Shown piece by piece: positions 18,275 to 32,237 of a stretch of 64,000 nt of DNA. Source of the DNA: Rhodoplanes sp. Z2-YC6860. GTDB lineage: Bacteria; Pseudomonadota; Alphaproteobacteria; Rhizobiales; Xanthobacteraceae. Made by a program: the position numbers and the translations under genes. The notes under the pieces are model-generated. The model worked only from the letters and a program-made list of their open reading frames with translations. It made no database searches and was not told the DNA's origin. Position 1 is the first letter of the stretch. Each line of letters starts with the position of its first letter. Location: NCBI RefSeq assembly GCF_001579845.1, contig NZ_CP007440.1, forward strand, positions 310,001-374,000. Reading direction: 5' to 3'.

Positions 18275-19249
18275 TCAGCGCGGCTCGAGGCCGTCGCGCA
18301 CCGCGCGAAAGCGCGTGAACGACTCCGTCCAATGGTCCTTCGGCGCCAGCCCCAGAATCCGCAAATAGGCGCCGGTGCCGAAGCGCAGCCACTGCACGAT
18401 CTCGATCTCGGCGCCGGTCTGCGGGTCCTTGCCGAGCGCCCGCACCTCGTGGCCAGGCTGGCCGCCGATCCGCATGCTTTCCGAGCTTGAGATCCGCACC
18501 TCCTTCATCGGCGGCAGACCGTTCATTGCGTTGCGCGCGAACTGATCGCGGTCGGTCGTCTGCTCCGGCCCGCCGGATGCCGCCGCGATCACGAGCTGCG
18601 GCTGGTCGAGCGCTTCGAGCCCATCCTTCGGGCCGTCGGTGAACTGCGCCGCGACGCCGGGCACCACGCGCACCAGCCGGAGCCCCGCGGTGTCACCGAT
18701 CCGGAACGGCACCATCATGAGCTGCTCATTGTCCGGCACGGTGGCTCGCGCCGTCACCGTTGCGAAGGCCTTGCGCACCGCGTCGTCCGAATAGAGCGGC
18801 GGCGACTTTGCCTGCATCTCGAACGACACCATGGCGGTGAGGTTTTCGAGCGGCGCGATCAGCAGCCATTTGCGGATTCGGCCGGCCGGCGTCTCCTGCC
18901 GGGATAGCACCATGATGGCGTTGCCGGCCGGAAGCTTCAGCGTCTCGCGCTTTTCCACGACCATGCCCTGCTTCTTCAGGGCGTCATTGGTCATGGTCTT
19001 GTCGATCTCGGTGAAGGCCTGCTGCGGCAGCGCGATCAGGCGGATGAAGGCCGTCTTGCCGTTGTCCTCAAAGCCCGGAAATGTGGGAGATACCTGCAGC
19101 CCGGCCGGCGGCACAAGTCCAAGCCGCGACGCGGTGGGGAACACCGCATCCGCAGCCGCCGCAGTTGTCGCCTGGAGGATCCCGGAAGCTGTCAGCGCGA
19201 ACCAGAGAGCGCAGGCGGCAAGCACGGCGATCAGCGGGCGGTTTTTCAT
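18275..19249 (-). CDS. Secreted hypothetical protein
   Basis: The protein of about 324 residues has a clear signal peptide (KNRPLIAVLAACALWFALTA, cleavage near residue 30-35). The mature part contains GLVPPAGLQVSPTFPGFED, SRQETPAGRIRKWLLIAPL and WLRFGTGAYLRILGLAPKD. I recognise no named family. Conserved-looking beta-rich segments suggest an envelope protein. ATG 19249 is used and GTG 19255 is equally possible. It lies on the opposite strand inside the heat-shock cluster, between grpE and dnaK, with only 12 bp between its stop and that of grpE. Confidence 0.75.
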   Translation of the reverse strand: MKNRPLIAVLAACALWFALTASGILQATTAAAADAVFPTASRLGLVPPAGLQVSPTFPGFEDNGKTAFIRLIALPQQAFTEIDKTMTNDALKKQGMVVEKRETLKLPAGNAIMVLSRQETPAGRIRKWLLIAPLENLTAMVSFEMQAKSPPLYSDDAVRKAFATVTARATVPDNEQLMMVPFRIGDTAGLRLVRVVPGVAAQFTDGPKDGLEALDQPQLVIAAASGGPEQTTDRDQFARNAMNGLPPMKEVRISSSESMRIGGQPGHEVRALGKDPQTGAEIEIVQWLRFGTGAYLRILGLAPKDHWTESFTRFRAVRDGLEPR

Positions 19250-19432
19250 GCTCACCGATATGCGGCCCCGTTAAGCGAAACTCAACCCTGCTAAGGCATC
19301 TCTGGGTGGTCCCCGAAATGGCCCGTTTGATGCCCAACAGTCTGCTGCGCCAGTCGAATCTCGGCGCCATCGTGGTGCCGGTCTGGCTGCTGGTCGCGCT
19401 GCCGCTGCCGTTTCGGGCTCAGGCGGGAGACG

Positions 19433-19648
19433 TTGCTCGGCACCGACGACGCCAGCCAATTATCGAACGGCACACCGGGCTCGCCGGCCCGAGCGGCGCA
19501 CCGGCCATGACGCGCTTTGGTCGCCGTGCTGGCGCCAACCTTGAGCCGCGTGGCCGGCGCGGGCGGCAAGCCGGTCTATATCGCGGTTTGCGGCCTCTGG
19601 CTGCCGGATGGCGCCGAACCGCTCCAAATCCATCGGGCGAAGCTCTGA
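19433..19648 (+). pseudogene. Possible relic of a small secreted-protein gene
   Basis: In one frame the segment reads ETLLGTDDASQ..., then an in-frame TGA (near 19522), then LVAVLAPTLSRVAGAGGKP, VYIAVCGLWLPDG and a stop at 19646-19648. The second half resembles the tail of short exported Cys-containing proteins, but the frame is broken and the first half is weak. The remainder of 19256-19813 holds no other gene. This may equally be non-coding. Confidence 0.22.
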
Positions 19649-19685
19649 ATTGCGGTCCTAGGGGGCCTGCAAACCCCATCAAGTC

Positions 19686-19714
19686 CTTGCGGGGTAAGGG
19701 GTCCCTCCTATATG
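19686..19714 (+). promoter_or_regulatory. RpoH (sigma32)-type heat-shock promoter of dnaK
   Basis: CTTG at 19686-19689 is followed after 17 bp by CCTATATG at 19707-19714. This fits the alphaproteobacterial RpoH pattern (CTTG, N17-18, CYTATNT). It would give a dnaK leader of about 90 nt. No CIRCE repeat lies nearby, so dnaK is probably under RpoH and not HrcA control. Confidence 0.7.
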
Positions 19715-19813
19715 AGCCACAACGCCGCAGTTGCGGCGGAAATCGTTAATTGGGGATCGGGCATGGGTGCCGTAAAGGGCTCAACCGATCTGCTGTGAAA
19801 GAGAGGGTACACC

Positions 19814-21733
<1,920 letters not shown>

Positions 21734-21779
21734 GCACCGGGAGACCGGAGCCATGGTGAATCACGGTCACTGATCAGCG

Positions 21780-21818
21780 ATGGCCCGGTGCCTCGGCGCC
21801 GGGCCATTTGTTTGTTTC
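21780..21818 (+). terminator. Terminator or attenuator between dnaK and dnaJ
   Basis: ATGGCCCGG (21780-21788) pairs with CCGGGCCAT (21799-21807), followed by TTTGTTTGTTT. It stands 47 bp after dnaK and 80 bp before dnaJ. A partial terminator here would keep DnaJ levels below DnaK levels, a common arrangement. Confidence 0.8.
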
Positions 21819-21897
21819 GAGCTTCTGAGGCATACGCGGGCAGCGCCGGGATCGGGGGAAGCGGTCAGGCGACGACAGAGGGCGACGCGAGCCGGCA

Positions 21898-23034
21898 ATG
21901 GCAAAACGCGACTACTACGAAGTACTGGGTGTGGCGAAAGGCTCGAGCGAGGCCGAGATGAAGGCCGCGTATCGCAAGCTTGCGATGCAGCACCATCCCG
22001 ACCGCAATCCCGGCGACAAGGATTGCGAGCACCGCTTCAAGGAAATCAACGAGGCCTATGACGTGCTCAAGGACGGCGACAAGCGCGCCGCCTATGACCG
22101 CTTCGGCCATGCGGCGTTCGAACAGGGCATGGGCGGCGGCGCGCAGGGCTTCGGCGCTGATTTCGGCTCGGCGTTCTCCGACATCTTCGAAGGCATCTTC
22201 GGCATGGGAGGCGCGCGCCAGCGCACCTCGGGCCGTGAGCGCGGCGCAGACCTCCGCTTCAACATGGAGATCACGCTCGAGGACGCCTTCAACGGCAAGA
22301 CCGCGCAGGTGCGGCTGCCGACATCCGTGACCTGCGAAACCTGCTCGGGCTCGGGCGCCAAGCCCGGCACCAAGCCCAAGACCTGCCAGCATTGCGGCGG
22401 CCATGGCCGCATCCGTCACACCCAGGGCGGCTTCTTCACGCTGGAGCGCACGTGTCCGATCTGCCAGGGCCGCGGCCAGGTGATCGAGGATCCATGTCCA
22501 GCCTGCTCAGGCGCCGGCCGTGTGACGCGCGAGCGCACGCTGTCGGTGAACATTCCGCCCGGTGTCGAGGAGGGCACGCGCATTCGCCTGGCCGGCGAAG
22601 GCGAAGCGGGCCTGCGCGGCGGGCCGCCTGGCGATCTCTATATCTTTCTGTCGCTCGCGGGCCATGAGCTGTTTCAGCGCGATGGCGCCGATCTGCACTG
22701 CCGCGCGCCGATCTCGATGGTGACGGCGGCGCTCGGCGGCGAGTTTGAGGTTCCTTCGATCGACGGCAGCAAGGCGCGGGTCAAGGTGCCATCCGGCACC
22801 CAGTCAGGCCGGAGGTTTCGCCTCAGTGGTAAGGGAATGCCCGTGCTGCGTGCAAAGCAGCATGGCGACATGTATGTGCAGGTGGTGGTTGAGACCCCGC
22901 AGAATCTCACCAAGAAACAGCGGGAATTGCTCGCCGAGTTCGATAAACTGTCGTCTCAGGAAACCCATCCCGAGGCGGCGGGTTTCTTTGCTCGGGTCAA
23001 GGACTTCTTCGGCAGCGGCGCCGGTTCGGGCTGA
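21898..23034 (+). CDS. dnaJ: Chaperone DnaJ (Hsp40)
   Basis: The 378-residue protein is a type I DnaJ. The J domain has the HPD triad in [11 protein letters not shown], followed by a Gly/Phe-rich segment ([15 protein letters not shown]). Four CxxCxGxG zinc repeats start at [12 protein letters not shown], and the C-terminal substrate domains include [19 protein letters not shown]. It stimulates the ATPase of DnaK. ATG 21898 gives the canonical [12 protein letters not shown] start. Confidence 0.99.
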   Translation: MAKRDYYEVLGVAKGSSEAEMKAAYRKLAMQHHPDRNPGDKDCEHRFKEINEAYDVLKDGDKRAAYDRFGHAAFEQGMGGGAQGFGADFGSAFSDIFEGIFGMGGARQRTSGRERGADLRFNMEITLEDAFNGKTAQVRLPTSVTCETCSGSGAKPGTKPKTCQHCGGHGRIRHTQGGFFTLERTCPICQGRGQVIEDPCPACSGAGRVTRERTLSVNIPPGVEEGTRIRLAGEGEAGLRGGPPGDLYIFLSLAGHELFQRDGADLHCRAPISMVTAALGGEFEVPSIDGSKARVKVPSGTQSGRRFRLSGKGMPVLRAKQHGDMYVQVVVETPQNLTKKQRELLAEFDKLSSQETHPEAAGFFARVKDFFGSGAGSG

Positions 23035-23126
23035 ACGGCGCATCCACCCCTCCCATCCGGCTTGACCCTTGGCCTTTCGCCTATTACCGATTGATAGTCG
23101 TGTCGCAGTGTTGTCATAATTAATCC

Positions 23127-23768
23127 ATGCCCCTCCTCGCGTTCCAGATGCTCGAAAAAAAGATCGAGAGACGGATTCGGCTTCTGGAGCAGAGAAGCGG
23201 ATTGAGCTTCCTCGATGAGATGGCTTTCATCCGCTCGTGGATCGAAAAGCCGCTCTCGATGGGCGCGGTCACGCCCTCCGGCAAGATGCTCGCACGCGCG
23301 ATGGCGCGTGCCGTCGATCCCGATGCGCCTGGCCCCGTCATTGAGCTGGGCTCCGGCACTGGTGCACTCACCAAGGCGCTGGTCGAGCGAGGTGTCGAGC
23401 CGTCGCGCTTGTTTCTCGTCGAGTTCAATCCGTCGTTCTGCCGGCTCCTGCGCACGCGCTATCCGGAGGCGACGGTCATTCAGGGCGACGCCTATCGTAT
23501 CCAGCATCTGCTGGGCGGACTGCTGAAAGAGCCTGCAGCCGCTGTCGTGTCAGGCCTGCCGTTGCAGACCAAGCCATTCCGCCAGCGCACCCGGCTGATC
23601 GACGAAGCCTTCGAGCTGATGGCGCCGGACGCGCCCTTCGTGCAGTTCACCTACGCGATGGTGACGCCGATCCCGAAGCGGGCCAGCCACGACATCACGG
23701 CGCATGCCTCCGCGCTGGTCTGGCAGAACCTGCCGCCCGCGCGCGTGTGGGTCTATCGCAAGGGCTGA
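23127..23768 (+). CDS. pmtA: Phospholipid N-methyltransferase (PmtA type)
   Basis: The 213-residue enzyme has the SAM-binding motif VIELGSGTGALTKALVERG near residue 70 and the family segments IRSWIEKPLSMGAVTPSGKM and SGLPLQTKPFRQRT. The rhizobial PmtA converts phosphatidylethanolamine to phosphatidylcholine stepwise at the membrane surface. The position right after dnaJ is one I remember from Bradyrhizobium relatives. ATG 23127 or ATG 23148 may be the start, and neither has a clear ribosome site. Confidence 0.85.
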   Translation: MPLLAFQMLEKKIERRIRLLEQRSGLSFLDEMAFIRSWIEKPLSMGAVTPSGKMLARAMARAVDPDAPGPVIELGSGTGALTKALVERGVEPSRLFLVEFNPSFCRLLRTRYPEATVIQGDAYRIQHLLGGLLKEPAAAVVSGLPLQTKPFRQRTRLIDEAFELMAPDAPFVQFTYAMVTPIPKRASHDITAHASALVWQNLPPARVWVYRKG

Positions 23769-23881
23769 TGCCCTCTCACGATTGGTTTCCGTTATCTCTC
23801 CGCCTCACCCTGATGGGCGCCTCGCGGCCATGACGGCGGCGGATGCCTGTGTTAGGGCATCCGGAACCCGCAGGTTCTCCG

Positions 23882-24463
23882 ATGTCGGTTCCGAAAATCC
23901 TGGTGTTTGCCGGCTCGATCCGCACCGGCTCGTTCAACGCGCGGCTCGCGGCGCTGGCCGCCAAGGAGCTGGCGCTGGCAGGCGCCGAGGTCACCCGCGT
24001 TTCGCTCGAGGATTATCCTCTGCCGCTCTACGACGGCGCCGACGAGCAGAAAAACGGCGCGCCGGCCCATGCCCAAAACCTCAAATCCATGATGGCGGCG
24101 CATCACGGCGTGTTCATCGCCAGCCCGGAATACAACGCGTCCGTGACGCCGCTTCTGAAGAATGCCATCGACTGGATCTCGCGTGTGCGCGAGCGCGACG
24201 AGCCGCCGCTGGCGGCATTCAAGCACCGCGTTTTTGCCATCGGTGGCGCCTCGAATTCGCCCTACGGCGCGTTGCGTTCGCTGATGGCCTTGCGGCAAAT
24301 TCTCGAACTCGGCTGCGGCGCGCTGGTGCTGCCCGAGCAGATCACGGTGTTTCATGCGAGTGAGGCCTTTGACGAAATGGACAATCTGAAAGACGAGCGC
24401 GCCGCGGCGACGCTGAAGCGCGTCGCGCAACGCCTCACCGAAGCCGCGCAGGAGATCGCGTGA
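23882..24463 (+). CDS. NADPH-dependent FMN reductase family protein
   Basis: The 193-residue flavodoxin-fold protein has [20 protein letters not shown] (FMN phosphate loop) at the N-terminus and the isoalloxazine-contact motif [20 protein letters not shown] near residue 80. It resembles ArsH/ChrR/YieF quinone or azo reductases; the substrate is unknown. Its stop codon overlaps the pyrF start by one base, so the two genes form one unit. Confidence 0.9.
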   Translation: MSVPKILVFAGSIRTGSFNARLAALAAKELALAGAEVTRVSLEDYPLPLYDGADEQKNGAPAHAQNLKSMMAAHHGVFIASPEYNASVTPLLKNAIDWISRVRERDEPPLAAFKHRVFAIGGASNSPYGALRSLMALRQILELGCGALVLPEQITVFHASEAFDEMDNLKDERAAATLKRVAQRLTEAAQEIA

Positions 24464-25158
24464 TGGACCCCAAAGACCGGCTGATCGTTGCGCTCGATGT
24501 GCCGTCCGTCGCGGCCGCAGCCGCAATGGTCGAGAAGCTCGACGCCTCGGTGACGTTCTACAAGATCGGCTATCAGCTCGCCTTCGCGGGCGGGCTCTCC
24601 TTCGCCGAGACGCTCATCCGCGCCAACAAGAAGGTGTTTCTCGATTTGAAGCTGCACGATATCGGCAACACCGTCGGCAAGGGCGTCGAGAGCGTCGCCA
24701 AGCTCGGCGCGACGTTCCTCACGGTGCACGCCTATCCGCAGACCATGCATGCCGCTGTCGATGCGCGCAAAGGTTCGAACTTGCGCATCCTCGGCGTCAC
24801 GGTGCTGACGTCCTATGACGACGCCGATCTCGCTGCCGCAGGCTATGACTTCACCGTGCCCGAGCTCGTCGCCGAGCGTGCCGCGCAGGCCCGCGACATT
24901 GGCGTCGACGGTCTGGTCTGCTCGGCCGAGGAGGCCGCCAATCTCAAGCCGATCATCAGCAACGGCATGGTGCTGGTGACGCCGGGCATCCGCCCCGCGG
25001 ACTCCGAAAAGGGCGACCAGAAGCGTGTGATGACGCCCGCGGCCGCGATCGCGGCCGGCGCCGACCATCTCGTGGTTGGCCGGCCGATCGTCGCGGCGCC
25101 CGACCCCAAAGCCGCAGCGGATGCTATCCTCGCCGAGATCGCGGCCGCGGGCCGCTGA
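24463..25158 (+). CDS. pyrF: Orotidine 5'-phosphate decarboxylase
   Basis: PyrF makes UMP from OMP in pyrimidine synthesis. The 231-residue protein shows [10 protein letters not shown] at the start, the catalytic [15 protein letters not shown] with the D-x-K-x2-D array near residue 60, VTPGIRP, and the phosphate-binding HLVVGRPI near the C-terminus. ATG 24463 overlaps the TGA of the FMN reductase gene, and AGGAG lies about nine bases upstream. Confidence 0.97.
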   Translation: MDPKDRLIVALDVPSVAAAAAMVEKLDASVTFYKIGYQLAFAGGLSFAETLIRANKKVFLDLKLHDIGNTVGKGVESVAKLGATFLTVHAYPQTMHAAVDARKGSNLRILGVTVLTSYDDADLAAAGYDFTVPELVAERAAQARDIGVDGLVCSAEEAANLKPIISNGMVLVTPGIRPADSEKGDQKRVMTPAAAIAAGADHLVVGRPIVAAPDPKAAADAILAEIAAAGR

Positions 25159-25171
25159 TGGAGTTTGTGTC

Positions 25172-25798
25172 GTGGCGAAGGGCTATTGGATTCCGCATCT
25201 CGACGTCAGCAATCCGAGCGGCTTTCAGGCCTATCGCGACACTGCGGACGCCGCGCACAAGCGCTTCGGCTCGCGGCTGCTCGCGCGCGGCGGCCGTCGC
25301 GAGGTGGTCGAAGGCACCATGCGGGCGCGCAACGTGCTGCGCGAATTCAACTCGTACGACGAGGCGCACGAGTTCTACCACGGCCCGGACTATTCCAAGG
25401 CGCATCCGCTGCGCGAGCCGCATTCGGTCTGCGATTTCCTGATCGTCGAAGGCTACAGCGGGCCGCAGCCGCAAATTCTGCCGACAGCGCCCCAGCCGGC
25501 CGCGCTTCGCGGGTATTGGATCGCCCACATCGACGTGCTCGATCCCGAGGGCTACGGGCTTTACCAGGACGCTGTCGGGGCCGTCTTCAGCGAATACGGC
25601 GGGCGGTTTCTGGTCCGCGGCGGCCGCTCCGAGTTGATGGAAGGACGCGCCAGGAGCCGCAGCGTTGCGGTTGAATTTCCGAGCTATGACGTCGCGCGTG
25701 CATGCTATCGTTCGCCCGGATATCAGGCGGCGATCGACCTGCGCCGCGGCAACGCCGATTTCGATCTGGTGATCATCGAGGGTGTCGGCGAGGCGTAA
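25172..25798 (+). CDS. Tandem DUF1330 protein
   Basis: The 208-residue protein has two DUF1330 domains, about residues 1-95 and 105-205. Each begins with a KGYWI/RGYWI strand, contains RGGR and an F-S-YD-A segment, and ends with the DFLIVEG/DLVIIEG strand. DUF1330 is a dimeric ferredoxin-like fold related to EthD; the function is unknown. GTG 25172 is chosen: GGAG lies eight bases upstream and the domain starts at once. It follows pyrF by 13 bp and precedes a third DUF1330 gene. Confidence 0.85.
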   Translation: MAKGYWIPHLDVSNPSGFQAYRDTADAAHKRFGSRLLARGGRREVVEGTMRARNVLREFNSYDEAHEFYHGPDYSKAHPLREPHSVCDFLIVEGYSGPQPQILPTAPQPAALRGYWIAHIDVLDPEGYGLYQDAVGAVFSEYGGRFLVRGGRSELMEGRARSRSVAVEFPSYDVARACYRSPGYQAAIDLRRGNADFDLVIIEGVGEA

Positions 25799-25814
25799 GC
25801 CAACAGGAGCGCAC

Positions 25815-26117
25815 ATGGCCAAGGCGTATTGGATCGGGCGTGTCGAGGTGAACAACGAAGAGGGCTACAAGGCCTATGCGCTGGCCAACCCTGCGATCTT
25901 CAAGAAGTTCAACGCCAGGTTCGTCATCCGCGGCGGCAAGCACGAATGCCCCGAAGGCCAGAGCCGCTCGCGCAACGTGGTGATCGAGTTTCCCGATTAC
26001 GCGACCGCGGTGGCCTGCTATCGCTCCCCCGAGTACCAGGCCAACCTCAAGATCCGCCAGGCCAACGCGATCACCGATCTGATCATCGTCGAAGGCTACG
26101 ACGGGCCGCAGCCGTAA
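25815..26117 (+). CDS. DUF1330 protein
   Basis: This 100-residue single-domain protein has the same landmarks as its upstream neighbour: [52 protein letters not shown] and the closing [17 protein letters not shown] lies six bases before the ATG. It probably arose by duplication of one half of the tandem gene or the reverse. It sits 16 bp before dapB in the same run. Confidence 0.9.
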   Translation: MAKAYWIGRVEVNNEEGYKAYALANPAIFKKFNARFVIRGGKHECPEGQSRSRNVVIEFPDYATAVACYRSPEYQANLKIRQANAITDLIIVEGYDGPQP

Positions 26118-26133
26118 AAACTGGAGTCACACC

Positions 26134-26949
26134 ATGTCCGAGATGCGGCTGATCGTGGCCGGCGCCGGTGGGCGTATGGGTCGCACGCTGATCAAAGCAA
26201 TTGCCGACAGTAAAGAGCTGACGCTTGCGGGCGCGTTGGAAGGGCCGGGCTCGGCGGTGATCGGTCGCGATTCCGGCGAATTGGCAGGCCTGGGCAAGAA
26301 CGGGATCGCTGTCACCTCGGATGCAGCCGGGCTGTTGTCCAAGGCCGATGGCGTGATCGATTTCACCATTCCGGCCGCGACTGTGGCGCTCGTCGAGCTC
26401 ACGGCGCGCGCCGGCTGCGTGCATGTGATCGGCACAACGGGACTTTCGGGCGTGAACGAGAAGATCGTCGCTGAGGCCGCGAAGAAGGCTCCGATCGTGA
26501 AGTCCGGCAACTTCAGCCTGGGCGTCAATCTGATCGCTGCGCTGACCAAGCGCGTGGCGAAGACCCTCGATGCCTCGTTCGACATCGAGATCTTCGAGAT
26601 GCATCACAACAAGAAGATCGACGCGCCGTCCGGCACCGCGCTGATGTTCGGCCGCGCGGCGGCCGAGGGCCGTGGCATCGACCTCGCCAAGCACTCCGAA
26701 CGCGGCCGTGACGGCGAGACCGGCGCGCGCAAGATGGGCGACATCGGCTTTGCCTCGCTGCGCGGCGGCTCGGTGGTGGGCGAGCACAGCGTGATCTTTG
26801 CCGGCCCGGCCGAGCGCGTCGAGCTGGTGCATCGCGCCGAGGATCGCATGATCTTCGCGCGCGGCGCGTTGCACGCCGCGCTCTGGGCGCGCGGCAAGGC
26901 GCCCGGGCTTTATTCGATGGCCGACGTGCTGGGGCTGAAGGACTTTTGA
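26134..26949 (+). CDS. dapB: 4-hydroxy-tetrahydrodipicolinate reductase
   Basis: DapB reduces the dipicolinate precursor in lysine and diaminopimelate synthesis. The 271-residue enzyme has the nucleotide loop [32 protein letters not shown], the GTTGLS motif, [17 protein letters not shown] with the catalytic His-His and Lys, and [20 protein letters not shown] near the end. GGAG precedes the ATG. It closes the plus-strand run that began at the FMN reductase gene. Confidence 0.97.
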   Translation: MSEMRLIVAGAGGRMGRTLIKAIADSKELTLAGALEGPGSAVIGRDSGELAGLGKNGIAVTSDAAGLLSKADGVIDFTIPAATVALVELTARAGCVHVIGTTGLSGVNEKIVAEAAKKAPIVKSGNFSLGVNLIAALTKRVAKTLDASFDIEIFEMHHNKKIDAPSGTALMFGRAAAEGRGIDLAKHSERGRDGETGARKMGDIGFASLRGGSVVGEHSVIFAGPAERVELVHRAEDRMIFARGALHAALWARGKAPGLYSMADVLGLKDF

Positions 26950-26988
26950 CGCTCGTCTACTGATGCTGGGACGAGCACGCTCTCTCCC

Positions 26989-27123
26989 CGTCATCCTGAG
27001 GTGCGAGTGAGCGAAGCGAACGAGCCTCGAAGGAGACGGCCCGGGAGTTTGGGGCCGCATCTTTCGAGGCTCGCCATAGCGAGTCGAAGACGCGCGTAAA
27101 CGCGCTTAAGGCTCGCGCCTCAG
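26989..27123. repeat. Dispersed palindromic repeat, interrupted by IS110
   Basis: The repeat begins CGTCATCCTGAGGTGCGAG (26989-27007) and continues through palindromic arms (GCCTCGAAGG ... TTTCGAGGC). It should end CCTCAGGATGACG, but the IS110 element separates CCTCAG (to 27123) from GATGACGG (28251-28258). Repeats with these ends are frequent in Bradyrhizobium and Rhodopseudomonas. The outer end at 26991-27002 keeps an intact copy of the element's 12-nt target. Confidence 0.85.
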
Positions 27124-27138
27124 CGACTGTGTCTCCCG

Positions 27139-29818
<2,680 letters not shown>

Positions 29819-29916
29819 GTACGGAACCTCGCTGCGACTTTGCGGTGTTCTTCCGCATCAGCCCGCGATCGTCAATCGCTGGCCGTGCAGGCGGTTCCGA
29901 GCAGCAGGGCCGCTGC

Positions 29917-30798
29917 TTACGCCGCGACCTTGCCGGCCTCCCAGCCGAGCATCGCGCACTTGCGGGTCAGGCCCCAGTGATAGCCGGTGAGGTCGCCGGA
30001 TTTGCCCATCACGCGGTGGCAAGGCACCACGAAGCTGATCGGGTTCTTGCCAACCGCGGTGCCGACCGCGCGCGAGGCCTTGGGATTGCCGAGCCTGTTG
30101 GCGATCGTCGAATAGGTGGTGGCGCGGCCCATCGGGATGCGCATCAGGGTCTCCCAGACGCGAACCTCGAAGTCGGTGCCGATCAGCACCACGCGCAACG
30201 GCTGGTCCGGCCGCCACTTGTCGTTGTCGAAGATGCGCGCCGCGATCGGCGCAGTGCGGGCGCTGTCCTCGACGTATTTCGCCTTGAGCCAGCGGCTTCG
30301 CATGTCAACGAGGGCAGCCTTCTCCTCGCCGATATCGGCGAAGGCGAGGCCGCAGAGGCCGCGCTCGGTTGCCATCACCAGCGCTGTGCCGAACGGCGAG
30401 GGGTGGAAGCCATACGAGATGGTGACGCCTTCGGCACCGGTCTTCCATTCGCCGGGGGACATCGCTTCGTGGGTGACGAACAGGTCGTGCAGCCGGCCGG
30501 GGCCGGACAGGCCCACTTCGTAGGAGGCATCGAGGATGCTGGCCGACGAGCGAAGGAGCTCGCGGGCGCTGTCGAGCGTCAGCGCCTGGACGAACGCTTT
30601 CGGCGTGAGCCCCGCCCAGCGGCGAAACAGGTGATGCAGCTCGGTCGGCGTCACGCCGGCAGCTTCGGCGATCTGTTCGATTTCCGGCTGGGTGCGCCAG
30701 TTGCCGCGGATATGGGCGATGGCGCGGCGGACGATGTCGTAGTCGGTCGAGGCCGCGGTGGACGATTTCAAGTCGTTGATCAGGTCCGGCGAGAGCAT
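29917..30798 (-). CDS. AraC-type HTH / methylated-DNA-cysteine methyltransferase fusion (Ada-like)
   Basis: The protein of about 293 residues joins an AraC-like helix-turn-helix (about 15-105; IEQIAEAAGVTPTELHHLFR) to an O6-alkylguanine methyltransferase domain with the active-site motif FVVPCHRVMG near 260. It lacks the N-terminal zinc/phosphotriester domain of E. coli Ada, so it is of the truncated type common in alphaproteobacteria: repair of alkylated guanine plus possible gene control. ATG 30798 has GGAGG five bases upstream. ATG 30813 also has GGAG, so the start is uncertain by five codons. Confidence 0.9.
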   Translation of the reverse strand: MLSPDLINDLKSSTAASTDYDIVRRAIAHIRGNWRTQPEIEQIAEAAGVTPTELHHLFRRWAGLTPKAFVQALTLDSARELLRSSASILDASYEVGLSGPGRLHDLFVTHEAMSPGEWKTGAEGVTISYGFHPSPFGTALVMATERGLCGLAFADIGEEKAALVDMRSRWLKAKYVEDSARTAPIAARIFDNDKWRPDQPLRVVLIGTDFEVRVWETLMRIPMGRATTYSTIANRLGNPKASRAVGTAVGKNPISFVVPCHRVMGKSGDLTGYHWGLTRKCAMLGWEAGKVAA

Positions 30799-30861
30799 GG
30801 TGTCCTCCATCATTGCTCTCCATCTAGGCCGCGCAGCACAGCAGACCCACCCGGTTCCTGA

Positions 30862-31386
30862 CTAGATCGCGGCGGCTCGGGTCGGGCCGCGCTTGGCTTC
30901 GCCCAATGCGGTGGAAAGCGCCGCAGCAAAGCTTTCCCGTTCCGGCGGCGACAGGAAACCCGCGACCGCGAGCTTTCGCCCGCGCGAGACGAGATAGAGG
31001 TGCAGCAAACCGAACTCCTCGTGGGCGTCGCGAACGATCTGCGTCCAGCACGGATTGAGCGTCCATTCCGAGACCTGCCCGCGGTGGCTGACGCGCCGCA
31101 CGCGGAGCTCCGACGGTGTCACGACGACCTGCTCGAAGGCCGCGGCCGAGCGGAAGTTCGCCCGGAACGCCCAGTAGACCAGGAGCACATCGAGCCCGAG
31201 AAAGCCGACCACCGGCCAGGCGCCGAGCAGGAAGAACACCATACCGGCGAAGAAGCTGAAGCCGGACACCAACACCATGACGACGAAGAACCCCGTGCTG
31301 TTCAGCGACCGGTGCGGGGTGATGATCGCCGAAAAAAGCGTGGGCTCGGAGCCAGACTCGTTGTCGAGCGGATTTTGTACGGTCAT
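30862..31386 (-). CDS. DUF2244 membrane protein
   Basis: The 174-residue protein has two adjacent membrane segments (GFFVVMVLVSGFSFFAGMVF and LGAWPVVGFLGLDVLLVYW) followed by a soluble beta-rich part with VVVTPSELRVRR and LYLVSRGRKLAVAGFLSP. This is the DUF2244 layout, an integral membrane family of unknown function in alphaproteobacteria. ATG 31386 is chosen over the open frame to 31407. It is divergent from nth with 23 bp between start codons. Confidence 0.85.
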   Translation of the reverse strand: MTVQNPLDNESGSEPTLFSAIITPHRSLNSTGFFVVMVLVSGFSFFAGMVFFLLGAWPVVGFLGLDVLLVYWAFRANFRSAAAFEQVVVTPSELRVRRVSHRGQVSEWTLNPCWTQIVRDAHEEFGLLHLYLVSRGRKLAVAGFLSPPERESFAAALSTALGEAKRGPTRAAAI

Positions 31387-31409
31387 GCTGCACCAAATAT
31401 AGGGCAAAG

Positions 31410-32237
31410 ATGGCCAAGAAAACGACCAGTCGAACGACGAAAAAGCAGCCCCCGGCGCGGGGCAAAACCGCCAAAAAAACCAAGGCGGCGGTGAAAAAGG
31501 CCCGCAAGGGCCAACGAACCAATAACGCCGCCAAGGTGAAGCCGAAAAAGGCTCAGGTCAGCGCCAATATCAAGGCGATGCACGGCACCACCAAGCCCTG
31601 GACCAAAGCTGAAATCGAGGAAGCGTTCCGAAGATTTCAGGAAGCGATGCCCGAGCCCAAGGGCGAACTGCATCACATCAATCCGTTCACGCTCCTGGTC
31701 GCCGTGGTGCTCTCGGCGCAAGCGACCGACGCCGGCGTCAACAAGGCGACGCCAGCGCTATTCGCGTTGGCCGACACACCGGAAAAGATGGTCGGGCTCG
31801 GCGAAGATCGCGTGCGCGAACTGATCAAGACCATCGGGCTGTTTCGCACCAAGGCCAAGAACGTCATCGCGCTGTCGGAGCAGCTCATCGCGAAGCACAG
31901 TGGCACGGTGCCCGGCACCCGCGAGGAGCTTCAGGAGCTGCCGGGCGTGGGCCGCAAAACGGCCAACGTGGTCCTCAACATCGCGTTCGGCCAGCCGACC
32001 ATGGCGGTCGACACGCACATCTTTCGCATCGGGAACCGCACCGGCTTGGCGCCAGGCAAAGACCCGCTGGCCGTGGAGATGAAGCTCCTCGAGGTGATCC
32101 CGGCGCACTACATGCTGCACGCCCACCACTGGCTCATTTTGCACGGCCGTTACACGTGCCTGGCGCGCAAACCCTTGTGCGAGAAATGCGTCATCGCCGA
32201 TCTTTGCAAATGGCCGGGCAAGATTGTCAGCGCGTGA
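31410..32237 (+). CDS. nth: Endonuclease III with Lys-rich N-terminal extension
   Basis: The 275-residue enzyme is a DNA glycosylase/AP lyase for oxidised pyrimidines. The helix-hairpin-helix LPGVGRKTANVVLN with the catalytic Lys lies near 185, the catalytic Asp in VDTHIFR near 205, and the 4Fe-4S ligands in CLARKPLCEKCVIADLC near the C-terminus. The first about 50 residues are an extra Lys/Thr/Ala-rich tail resembling histone H1 tails, likely to add DNA affinity. A shorter start at a later Met would remove it, but the frame is open and the composition is typical. Confidence 0.94.
   Translation: MAKKTTSRTTKKQPPARGKTAKKTKAAVKKARKGQRTNNAAKVKPKKAQVSANIKAMHGTTKPWTKAEIEEAFRRFQEAMPEPKGELHHINPFTLLVAVVLSAQATDAGVNKATPALFALADTPEKMVGLGEDRVRELIKTIGLFRTKAKNVIALSEQLIAKHSGTVPGTREELQELPGVGRKTANVVLNIAFGQPTMAVDTHIFRIGNRTGLAPGKDPLAVEMKLLEVIPAHYMLHAHHWLILHGRYTCLARKPLCEKCVIADLCKWPGKIVSA

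Noticed and set aside
19256-19813. CIRCE operator upstream of dnaK
   Set aside because: I looked for TTAGCACTC-N9-GAGTGCTAA and close variants by eye and found none here or upstream of hrcA.
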